The position numbers and the translations under genes were made by a program. Shown here one piece after another: positions 1 through 5,519 of a DNA stretch of 9,249 bases. Each line of letters opens with the position of its first letter. The stretch's first letter is position 1. Source of the stretch: Methanothrix sp. (GTDB lineage Archaea > Halobacteriota > Methanosarcinia > Methanotrichales > Methanotrichaceae); NCBI GenBank assembly GCA_028679775.1, contig JAJRAX010000274.1, positions 1 through 9,249 of the forward strand. The letters run 5' to 3'. A model generated the notes under the pieces. That model was not told the DNA's origin, did not search any database, and saw only the letters and a list, made by a program, of their open reading frames with translations.

Positions 1-48
1 GAAATACCGGCTCTATACTCCATTCCAGAACTGCCACCATTCCTTCAT

Positions 49-58
49 CTTAAATTAA
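49..58 (+). promoter_or_regulatory. Possible TATA box for the small wHTH gene
   Basis: The AT-rich stretch CTTAAATTAA is the best archaeal TATA-like element upstream of the GTG at 86. With the usual spacing of about 25 bp, transcription would begin just before the GTG. No transcription data support it. Confidence 0.25.
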
Positions 59-85
59 GATATTAATAGATTACTTTCGCTCCGC

Positions 86-364
86 GTGGCTCAGGCTCTT
101 ATCTCATCAAAATCTCTCTCATTCAATATGTATCAGCCTCAAACCGCTCGTGATAAGGTACTTTGGGTTCTTACTGTCTCCGATGGTCAGCTAGATCGTA
201 ATAGCCTGCACACGCGTACAAGGTTGAAAATATCTGAGCTCAAGGATATCCTGAACAGCCTGGCATGCGAGGGCAGGATAAGGCAATCGCGTGAAGAAAT
301 CCCGATGGTATCGATCAGGCGCGACAAAGACCGGATTCCCGGTGATGCAAAAAAAAGATCATAG
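86..364 (+). CDS. Small winged-helix-like DNA-binding protein (hypothetical)
   Basis: An unrecognised small protein of 92 residues from GTG at 86, or 78 residues from ATG at 128. Neither start has a clear Shine-Dalgarno sequence. A TATA-like stretch at 49-58 would put transcription near 75-85, so a near-leaderless GTG start is possible. Residues 21-31 (RDKVLWVLTVS), 36-46 and 48-63 look like the three helices of a winged helix-turn-helix. They are followed by a basic, wing-like segment (GRIRQSREEIPMVSIRR) and a charged C-terminus. By analogy with such folds it may be a small transcription regulator; the target is unknown. It lies inside a perfect 11-bp inverted repeat (6-16 and 361-371), the right arm of which covers its stop codon. 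Downstream lies decayed sequence, so it appears to be transcribed alone. Confidence that it is coding is moderate; the function is an inference from helix pattern only. Confidence 0.5.
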   Translation: MAQALISSKSLSFNMYQPQTARDKVLWVLTVSDGQLDRNSLHTRTRLKISELKDILNSLACEGRIRQSREEIPMVSIRRDKDRIPGDAKKRS

Positions 365-387
365 AGCCGGTCAAAGAAGGCTTCAGT

Positions 388-1017
388 CTAATTGGGCCTG
401 CAATTGAAGAGAAGCACTCTGGTCCACACAGCTGACGGCATTGGTTCACGACGCAGATCATGCAGTTTATTTATGCTATCTAATGCAGCCCACCAAAGTC
501 GGCTTGCACTGTCTTCTGCCCAACTCGGCTATTCATTTACTCATGGAAAGTTTCTGTCGATAATTCCGGTTATTGCTTTTCCAATAACAACAAGTCAGAA
601 AAGGCATCACGTAAATGGAAACGTCTCCATTTGCTCCATTTCCAAGGTGGCCTTTTTCACCCAGACCAGGACGCATGGCCGTCCGAGTCACAATGGCGAT
701 CTCCATCCATCCAGTTTGCATTCAATGCTGCCTAAAGAGGTTCGATTGAGCAGTTGCTCAGGCAACATGACCATTTCAGCATTGCGTTTTAGCTTGGTCA
801 TGAGCAGCGTCATCACCTCTGGATAGTTTTCTAATGGGCAGCCATTGGGATGATTGGTGGTTATGACCACCTTCCAAGGTCTTTCGTCAGGGCCAGCCCA
901 GGCCGATGACCCACTGTATCCATGGACGCTTTCTATGATACAATGTTTGAGGCTTTTATAAATGTGAGGACTCTGATCGAAGGCACTTCGCTGCTACAGC
1001 CATTCAATAGTTCTCCG
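388..1017 (-). pseudogene. Decayed, unrecognised coding sequence on the minus strand
   Basis: The roughly 800 bases between the flanking genes hold no intact gene. One minus-strand frame reads like protein over most of its length but is broken by stops at 996-994, 690-688, 609-607, 597-595, 543-541, 531-529 and 390-388. The longest open piece runs from 993 to 691 and includes WAGPDERPWKVVITTNHPNG and CPLENYPEVMTLLMTKLKRN. A later piece, 528-391, includes SRLWWAALDSINKLHDLRRE. Short open pieces in other minus-strand frames (1058-936, starting MPIEIAVELDCFEFGE, and 721-536) could be frameshifted parts of the same gene. I do not recognise the family. The plus-strand open frame at 392-826 is rich in Ser, His and Arg and looks like the antisense shadow. 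The evidence is compositional only, because 7 stops in about 210 codons is close to chance expectation. Confidence 0.33.
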
Positions 1018-1108
1018 AATTCAAAGCAATCTAACTCAACAGCTATCTCGATAGGCATCTATGTCAACCATTTATGATTGCATATTGCCATTAAAGTTAG
1101 CGTTCAAA

Positions 1109-1125
1109 GGAAACATACTTAAACT
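1109..1125 (+). promoter_or_regulatory. Probable promoter of the FrhB-like gene
   Basis: The purine-rich GGAAAC at 1109-1114 followed by a TATA-like ACTTAAAC at 1117-1124 fits an archaeal BRE-TATA pair. Transcription would start near 1148. That would give a leader of about 18 nt whose only obvious element is the AGGAG ribosome-binding site at 1152-1156, nine bases before the ATG at 1166. The fit is good but it is sequence inspection only. Confidence 0.4.
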
Positions 1126-1165
1126 CCATTGTGATACTTGACTGAACCATCAGGAGTCAATAATC

Positions 1166-2299
1166 ATGAAAAGGATCACAGAAAGGACTGCAGACTCAAA
1201 GACACATCCTTCAATGGAGAAGAGTGCTCTTTCGCAAAATTTAGCACACCAAAATCTAATGCAAATCCATCTTCGCCGATCGGAAAAGGACAAGATTGAG
1301 CCAGTTCTTTCGCCTCTGGAAGAGCTTAAGAAAACTGTTTGGAATAAGAGTGCTTGCTCCGGTTGCAGGGCCTGTATTTCAATTTGTCCCGCGGATGCGC
1401 TTGCTTACGACTTGGGACGAAATCATCCATACCAGGTTCTGCCTTGCGTGGATTGCATGGCCTGCCTCGATTCGTGCCCACGTATGCCAGCCAACAATCA
1501 GAATTTCATTCCATCCCAAGTCCTTGGGCATTATAAAGTGATCCAGAATGCCAGATCTAAGATGAAACACAAGCACTTTCAGAATGGTGGCGCGGTCACG
1601 GGATTGTTGGCGGCGGCTCTTGAGGAAGAACTGATTGATTGTGCATTAGTAATGGCCCGGGATTCTTGGTCCCAAGAACCTCAACCACGAGTCGTCTATA
1701 ACGCGAAAGATCTGGATAAGTGCACAGGGAGCAAATATACAAACAACGCGATACTGGAGCCCATAAATGATATTGCAAAAGGCGCAAGAAGCATCGCTCT
1801 CGTCGGAACACCGTGTTCTGTACAAGCAGTCGGGCTGATCCGAAAATCCTCCAACGAATTCGCTGCAAAAATTGCACAAAAAGTGCGATTCGTGGTGGGG
1901 CTATTCTGCTTCGAGGCTTATGATAATTCATTGATATCCGAGGTTTCCAGACTTATCGGCATGCCACCATGGCGTTTCGATAAGATGAATATGAGCGAGG
2001 GCAAGATGGACATAAGGCTGCGTGACGGCAGTCATAGAGTCATTCCGTTGCAGGATTTAGCAGGACACGCAAAGCCCGGATGCAAGGGCTGTGCAGACTT
2101 CACTGCGAAGTTATCCGATATCTCGGCGGGTAGCATAGGAAGTGCTCCCGGCATGACTACCATCATCGTCAGGACTGTGGAAGGCTTGGGCTTATTCAAT
2201 ATCGCTGAAGAGATGGGATTCCTGGAAGTTGCAGATGGCGTGAATGTCGAAGCTATCAAAAAGGCTGGCCAGCTGAAGCTTGCAAAAAACGGTATCTAG
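1166..2299 (+). CDS. F420 hydrogenase/dehydrogenase beta-subunit family protein with 2[4Fe-4S] ferredoxin domain (FrhB/FpoF-like)
   Basis: A 377-residue cytoplasmic iron-sulfur flavoprotein, expected to pass electrons between coenzyme F420 and a partner through FAD and [4Fe-4S] clusters. Residues 1-60 are a basic, low-information extension. A bacterial-type ferredoxin domain follows, with C64-x2-C67-x2-C70-x3-C74-P and C94-x2-C97-x2-C100-x3-C104-P. The FrhB core then shows GGAVTGLLAAAL (141-152), VGTPCSVQA (213-221), GLFCFE (245-250) and CKGCADFTAKLSDISAGSIG (306-325). C217, C248, C306 and C309 are the family's expected ligands for a further cluster. Ferredoxin plus FrhB core is the FpoF/FqoF-type layout. 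The ATG at 1166 is chosen for its AGGAG at 1152-1156. Its downstream neighbour is an orphan FwdB homologue 121 bp away, which makes that protein the likely electron partner. No hydrogenase or Fpo subunits lie nearby. The family call is secure; the partner is inferred. Confidence 0.9.
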   Translation: MKRITERTADSKTHPSMEKSALSQNLAHQNLMQIHLRRSEKDKIEPVLSPLEELKKTVWNKSACSGCRACISICPADALAYDLGRNHPYQVLPCVDCMACLDSCPRMPANNQNFIPSQVLGHYKVIQNARSKMKHKHFQNGGAVTGLLAAALEEELIDCALVMARDSWSQEPQPRVVYNAKDLDKCTGSKYTNNAILEPINDIAKGARSIALVGTPCSVQAVGLIRKSSNEFAAKIAQKVRFVVGLFCFEAYDNSLISEVSRLIGMPPWRFDKMNMSEGKMDIRLRDGSHRVIPLQDLAGHAKPGCKGCADFTAKLSDISAGSIGSAPGMTTIIVRTVEGLGLFNIAEEMGFLEVADGVNVEAIKKAGQLKLAKNGI

Positions 2300-2303
2300 C
2301 TCG

Positions 2304-2310
2304 TTTTTTT
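2304..2310 (+). terminator. Seven-T tract after the FrhB-like gene
   Basis: A run of seven T follows four bases after the TAG stop of the FrhB-like gene. Archaeal intrinsic termination needs little more than a U-rich tract, so this could end or attenuate transcription before fwdB. It is short and has no convincing stem before it. Partial read-through into fwdB would be compatible with a two-gene operon. Confidence 0.3.
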
Positions 2311-2328
2311 GGGATTGGTAGCATTGGC

Positions 2329-2424
2329 ATGTTAGTGTTCGTGATCATTCGGCGATTGCGTGAAAGAACGGGATATTTCTCTGGCAGCAAATGCCTGGAG
2401 ATCAATTCTTGGAGCAAACTATGA
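2329..2424 (+). CDS. Possible 31-residue leader ORF overlapping the fwdB start (ATGA)
   Basis: An ATG at 2329 opens a 31-codon frame (beginning MLVFVIIRRLRERTGYF) whose TGA at 2422-2424 overlaps the preferred fwdB ATG at 2421 as ATGA, a layout typical of translational coupling. No strong Shine-Dalgarno precedes 2329. An ORF this short can occur by chance and the product matches nothing I know. It is listed because the overlap is exact and because it fills an otherwise unexplained 121-bp gap. Confidence 0.18.
   Translation: MLVFVIIRRLRERTGYFSGSKCLEINSWSKL
2411..2414 (+). promoter_or_regulatory. Ribosome-binding site that selects the fwdB start at 2421
   Basis: GGAG sits six bases before the ATG at 2421. 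The upstream in-frame ATG at 2391 has no comparable element, and the 10 residues it would add are unlike FwdB. From 2421 the protein begins with a short lead-in to the first cluster cysteine, as FwdB proteins do. Confidence 0.6.
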
Positions 2425-3725
2425 CGCTTAAAAACGTGATATGTCCAGGCTGCGGTGCTTGCTGCGACGACATACAAATCGATCTTGGCATGGACGGGCT
2501 GATTGTTAAAAATGCCTGCAAAATAGGAAATGCCAAGTTTCAACAGGTCGTCAGCGATAAGCGGATCAGGAAGCCATTGATAAGAGAAGGCGGCATGCTA
2601 AGGGAAACTCAATGGAATGATGCTTTGCAGAAGGCAGCCCGGATATTGGTGGATGCAAAGCGCCCACTCATATTCATGGGGAGCGATATCGTCTGCGAAG
2701 CCATGGAAGTTGGGCTTCAATTGGGAGAGTTCCTAGGTGGCGTGGTAGATTCAAATACATCAGTGAGCGATGGACCTGCAACAATGGGGATCCAAGAGGC
2801 GGGAAGAGTGGGAGCTACGGCTGGCCAGAGTAAGATCAAGTCTGATTTGGTAGTTTACTGGGGCGCAAATCCTCTGGAATCCATGCCCAGGCACATGTCC
2901 CGCTATGCAATCTATCCACGAGGTCATTGGACTCGAAGAGGTTGGCTTGACCGGACAATCATAACCATAGATCCCAGGAGATCGATCACCTCCGAAAACT
3001 CGGATTTTCATATTCAGCTCAATGCGGGCACAGATTGCGAGCTTATGTCGGCTTTGCTTACCCTGCTTCACGGCAAACAGCCTCATCCATCGGCAGAAAA
3101 GATAACCGGCATTTCGATCTGCCAGATGAAAGAAATGCTGGATATTATGAAGGGCTGCAATTTCGGCGTTATATATCTGGGATCTGGAGTCTCATCTTCG
3201 TGCGGAATGCATCGCAATGCTGAGCTGGCTTTCAATCTCGTGAAGGAGTTGAATAGCTTCACGAAGTTCGTCATAGGCTCCTTACGGAGCTATTGCAATA
3301 CAGGAGGCTTCACTCATATCGCTTCCTCTCTCTATGGTTATCCTTTCGGCCTGGATTTTGCCAGAGGCTATCCGCGCTACAATCCCGGCGAATTCACGAC
3401 TGTAAACCTGCTCCGGGAGAGAGATGTGGATGCCGCCTTGTTGGTTTCGTCCAACCTGGACGCTCATCTCCCGGCTGCCTGCGCAGAATATTTGGCCGAA
3501 ATTCCAATGATTTGCATTGATGCTATCCCTTGTCCGATGACTATGCTATCAAATGTGGTCCTGCCAGGAGTCATAGACGCGGTGGAGTGTGAAGGCACCC
3601 TCTATCGCTTAGATGATATGTCTATCTACTCTAATTCCATCATTGGCTCTCCATTCGAATTTACAGAAAGCAATGAACACACGATCAAACAGCTCTTTGA
3701 AAAAGCAAAAGATATAATGAAATGA
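2421..3725 (+). CDS. Formylmethanofuran dehydrogenase subunit B homologue (FwdB/FmdB-like) with Ser-Asp in place of the active-site Cys-His
   Basis: This 434-residue protein belongs to the FwdB/FmdB branch of the molybdopterin oxidoreductases, whose normal job is reversible CO2 reduction at a tungsto- or molybdopterin in the formylmethanofuran dehydrogenase complex. The length is right for FwdB. C8-x2-C11-x3-C15-DD and the later NAC33KIG form the expected [4Fe-4S] site. WGANP (147-151; WGCNP in typical members, from memory), the nearby PRHMSR, IDPRR and YPRYNPGE are family hallmarks. Canonical FwdB has SVCHGP, where Cys (118 in the Methanothermobacter wolfei enzyme, from memory) binds the metal and the following His is catalytic. 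Here the segment reads SVSDGP, giving Ser116-Asp117. Arg289, in LRSYCNTGGF, matches the conserved active-site Arg. No other Fwd subunits are present. The partner is probably the FrhB-like protein upstream. It could be active with a Ser or Asp ligand on another substrate, or inactive. The family call is secure; activity is unknown. Confidence 0.9.
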   Translation: MTLKNVICPGCGACCDDIQIDLGMDGLIVKNACKIGNAKFQQVVSDKRIRKPLIREGGMLRETQWNDALQKAARILVDAKRPLIFMGSDIVCEAMEVGLQLGEFLGGVVDSNTSVSDGPATMGIQEAGRVGATAGQSKIKSDLVVYWGANPLESMPRHMSRYAIYPRGHWTRRGWLDRTIITIDPRRSITSENSDFHIQLNAGTDCELMSALLTLLHGKQPHPSAEKITGISICQMKEMLDIMKGCNFGVIYLGSGVSSSCGMHRNAELAFNLVKELNSFTKFVIGSLRSYCNTGGFTHIASSLYGYPFGLDFARGYPRYNPGEFTTVNLLRERDVDAALLVSSNLDAHLPAACAEYLAEIPMICIDAIPCPMTMLSNVVLPGVIDAVECEGTLYRLDDMSIYSNSIIGSPFEFTESNEHTIKQLFEKAKDIMK

Positions 3726-3764
3726 CAGATTGCATAATATAGGCCAATAGCCACAACACATCGA

Positions 3765-4256
3765 TTATTCTAATTCTTGGCCATGGTGTTCGCCTTTCTC
3801 ATCTATTATCAAGATGTGACCCTCGCGGCTGACGAAAATGTCCACATCTATCGGCAAGACCTGTTTTTTGAATAGAAAAGGTGCTTCAGTCTTGAGCTGA
3901 ACCAATACATCGATGGAGTTGACGGGAAGATGTATACCTTCCAGGTCAGCAGCCCTGAAAACCATGGCTGGCACGCTGAGAACATCTGTCCCCGCAGGAA
4001 TCCGCATGCTTACTGGTGCCTTGACTTTCATCCAGTCTTGGATTGTTTGCCTGGCCATCATTATGTTTTTATGCCCTCTTCGTTCCAGTTTGCTGACGTT
4101 AGCGCGTGTCGTGCCCATGAGGTCGGCCACTTCCTGTTGGGTACGCCCCTGAGACCGGAGCTTCAATACCTGCACCTGGCTTTCAGTCAGTAGAGACTTA
4201 TTCTCTTCCTCGGGGTCTTTGGATTTCTGTTTCCTCGGCATACTAACAGGCTGCAT
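3765..4256 (-). CDS. Tfx-family DNA-binding transcription regulator
   Basis: A 163-residue cytoplasmic regulator. Residues 21-75 form a LuxR/sigma-4-like helix-turn-helix: LLTESQVQVLKLRSQGRTQQ, then EVADLMGTTRANVSKLERRG, continuing as a basic helix through the MARQTIQDWM segment. This is the hallmark of Tfx, first described as binding the fmdECB promoter region of Methanothermobacter (established for that organism). Residues 80-163 form the second domain of the family, which includes PAGTDVLSVPAMVFRAADLE. The charged N-terminus varies in the family. ATG at 4256 is the outermost start and Met6 at 4241 is an alternative; neither has a Shine-Dalgarno, and a TATA-like stretch about 20 bp upstream suggests a leaderless message. 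The gene converges on the FwdB homologue with only 39 bp between the stops, and ModA follows upstream. Control of the adjacent fwdB-like or modA genes is an inference from context. Confidence 0.88.
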   Translation of the reverse strand: MQPVSMPRKQKSKDPEEENKSLLTESQVQVLKLRSQGRTQQEVADLMGTTRANVSKLERRGHKNIMMARQTIQDWMKVKAPVSMRIPAGTDVLSVPAMVFRAADLEGIHLPVNSIDVLVQLKTEAPFLFKKQVLPIDVDIFVSREGHILIIDEKGEHHGQELE

Positions 4257-4268
4257 TCTAAATTAGCA

Positions 4269-4285
4269 TGTATTAAAGCTATATG
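4269..4285 (-). promoter_or_regulatory. Possible TATA region for tfx
   Basis: On the minus strand the stretch reads ATATAGCTTTAATACAT. It ends about 13 bases before the ATG at 4256, with its AT-rich core some 20-25 bases away, which suits a leaderless or very short leader transcript. No ribosome-binding site precedes the ATG. This is sequence inspection only. Confidence 0.28.
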
Positions 4286-4400
4286 AAGAAATATGCGCCT
4301 GAATAGAGCTGCATTCGTACAAGACTGGGCGCAACGGAGATTAAATGGCGAAATTCTCATGAGACGTTTGCTGTCCGATGTATTGGCAAGAAATGGATCA

Positions 4401-4422
4401 GCCAGGGGATTTATTCCCTGGC
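4401..4422 (-). terminator. Hairpin downstream of modA
   Basis: GCCAGGG (4401-4407) and CCCTGGC (4416-4422) are perfect 7-bp arms, extended by a G-T pair, around an AT-rich 6-base loop. The hairpin lies 28 bases past the modA stop, where a transcript-end structure or 3' stabiliser is expected. On the minus strand it is not followed by a long T run, so it may be a processing or stability hairpin rather than an intrinsic terminator. Confidence 0.45.
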
Positions 4423-4450
4423 AGTTTTGGATGCTCTCAGAACAGTCTAT

Positions 4451-5293
4451 TTAAGCTACGGCTTTGGCCTGAGAGGCGTTTGTTGCGGCTTTTGCAGTCG
4501 TTCTCTCCACGGGCGAGAAGCCATACTTCTCAAGGATGGCTTTTCCTTCATCAGATGCTACTAGATCCATGAATTTATCGCTCTCGGCGGAGTACTTGGA
4601 ACCATCGAGTATTCCAATAGGATATTCTGCAATGACATTGTATTTATCCGGGATTTCGATCTTGTCCACCTTGGATGCCAATTCTTCTGTGACATCAGAG
4701 ATGTATGCGAAGCCCACATCCGCCTCGCCCAAGGCTACCTTCGTCACGACATAATTGACATTGGTCTCCTGAGAGATGATATTGGAGAGGACCTTCTGTT
4801 TATACTCATCACCATATGCAGAGTCATTGCCGAGCTTGTTAATGATCTGCATGGCATAGTCGCCCACGGGGACATCCTTTGTCCCCATAACGATCTTCAG
4901 ACCTGGATTGGCAAGATCTATCAGGTTAGTTATCTTTGCAGGATTGTCCTTTGGCACGATCAGCGATAGCTTGTTATTTGTGAAGATTACGACGCTGCTG
5001 TTATTCATGAGACCATCGCCTTCGACCGCATTCATCTGCTTCTTGTTGGCAGAAGCGAAGATGTCCGCGTAAGCTCCATTCTCCAGCTGTGTGCGGAGAG
5101 CCTGAGAGCCATCGAAGTTGAATGTGACGCTGATGTTTGTCTCATTCTTGTAGATCTGTCCAATCTCGCCAAAAGCACCAGTGAGCGATGCAGCCGTAAA
5201 GACAGTAAGCTCTTTGGGCTCATCAGCGAAACCTGCAGATGCAACTAATAAAAGAGCTGCAAGCACAGATATAAATATCTTCTTTTCTGTCAA
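4451..5293 (-). CDS. modA: Molybdate ABC transporter substrate-binding protein ModA
   Basis: A 280-residue extracytoplasmic molybdate- or tungstate-binding protein that delivers the oxyanion to an ABC permease. Residues 1-23 are a signal peptide (hydrophobic core FISVLAALLLVASAGFA). No lipobox cysteine follows, so the mode of membrane attachment is unclear. The mature part has the ModA hallmarks: LTVFTAASLTGAFGEI (29-44), FDGSQALRTQLENGAYADIF (60-79), NKLSLIVP (107-114), GTKDVPVGDYA (137-147) and LGEADVGFAYISDV (188-201). The last 16 residues are an Ala-rich tail that may be cell-surface or cleaved. The start is TTG at 5293, supported by a near-ideal Shine-Dalgarno (GGGTGAT, 5299-5305). No ModB or ModC is adjacent: downstream is the convergent tfx/fwdB pair and upstream an acyltransferase. 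It could supply metal for the neighbouring molybdopterin protein. Specificity for Mo over W cannot be read from the sequence. Confidence 0.9.
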   Translation of the reverse strand: MTEKKIFISVLAALLLVASAGFADEPKELTVFTAASLTGAFGEIGQIYKNETNISVTFNFDGSQALRTQLENGAYADIFASANKKQMNAVEGDGLMNNSSVVIFTNNKLSLIVPKDNPAKITNLIDLANPGLKIVMGTKDVPVGDYAMQIINKLGNDSAYGDEYKQKVLSNIISQETNVNYVVTKVALGEADVGFAYISDVTEELASKVDKIEIPDKYNVIAEYPIGILDGSKYSAESDKFMDLVASDEGKAILEKYGFSPVERTTAKAATNASQAKAVA

Positions 5294-5298
5294 GGTCT

Positions 5299-5305
5299 AT
5301 CACCC
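5299..5305 (-). promoter_or_regulatory. Strong ribosome-binding site setting the TTG start of modA
   Basis: On the minus strand GGGTGAT lies five bases before the TTG at 5293 and matches the 16S anti-Shine-Dalgarno closely. No ATG lies in frame nearby, so this element fixes the unusual start codon, and the signal peptide begins directly after it. Confidence 0.65.
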
Positions 5306-5344
5306 TTTTTTAAGGAACCAATAGACTAATGTGCTATGTGTTAG

Positions 5345-5354
5345 ATCTTTAACC
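5345..5354 (-). promoter_or_regulatory. Possible TATA box for modA
   Basis: GGTTAAAGAT on the minus strand is the best TATA-like element in the 226-bp gap between modA and the acyltransferase gene. It predicts a start near 5323 and a leader of about 30 nt holding the ribosome-binding site. The rest of the gap has only a weak 6-bp inverted repeat (GATGAG 5480-5485, CTCATC 5503-5508) just past the acyltransferase stop. I see no recognisable ModE-type operator. Confidence 0.25.
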
Positions 5355-5519
5355 TTTTCATTTGTTTGAGACATTTTCTCGCTTTGCTCCTGCCATCTCG
5401 TCGCCATGCGTGCTCAATCTTCCAATACCGCTCAAGTTTATGTGGGTGTGGCTTGAAATGAAGTCCGGGACAGTTTTAAGATGAGTTCATCGTAAAGGGT
5501 TTCTCATCGCACCTGTGGG

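Larger units (their letters stand above)
6..371. repeat. 11-bp inverted repeat flanking the small wHTH gene
   Basis: ACCGGCTCTAT at 6-16 is the exact reverse complement of ATAGAGCCGGT at 361-371. The pairing stops at once on either side. The arms bracket the small gene at 86-364, and the right arm overlaps its stop codon. An 11-bp match somewhere in a window this size is expected by chance, so only the placement makes it worth noting. Confidence 0.3.

Noticed and set aside
392..826. Plus-strand open frame of 144 codons
   Set aside because: The product is dominated by Ser, His, Arg and Thr with no domain-like pattern, and no good ribosome-binding site precedes it. The opposite strand reads more like protein, so this is probably an antisense shadow.
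690..870. A lactate racemase (DUF2088) C-terminal motif in the minus-strand relic
   Set aside because: VVITTN and PLE loosely recall a motif of that family, but spacing and surrounding residues do not fit. The match is too short to name the relic.
2766..2768. Selenocysteine at the metal-ligand position
   Set aside because: The codon is AGC, a plain serine codon, not TGA, and no candidate SECIS element was needed or seen.
2421..3725. Calling the FwdB homologue a formate dehydrogenase alpha subunit
   Set aside because: The length and motifs (C-x2-C-x3-C-DD start, WGANP, PRHMSR, YPRYNPGE) are FwdB-type, and FdhA proteins are much longer. The FdhA-like arrangement is kept only as a functional analogy.
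5480..5508. Hairpin (GATGAG/CTCATC) as the terminator of the acyltransferase gene
   Set aside because: A 6-bp stem with a 17-base loop and no T run on the minus strand is too weak to call.
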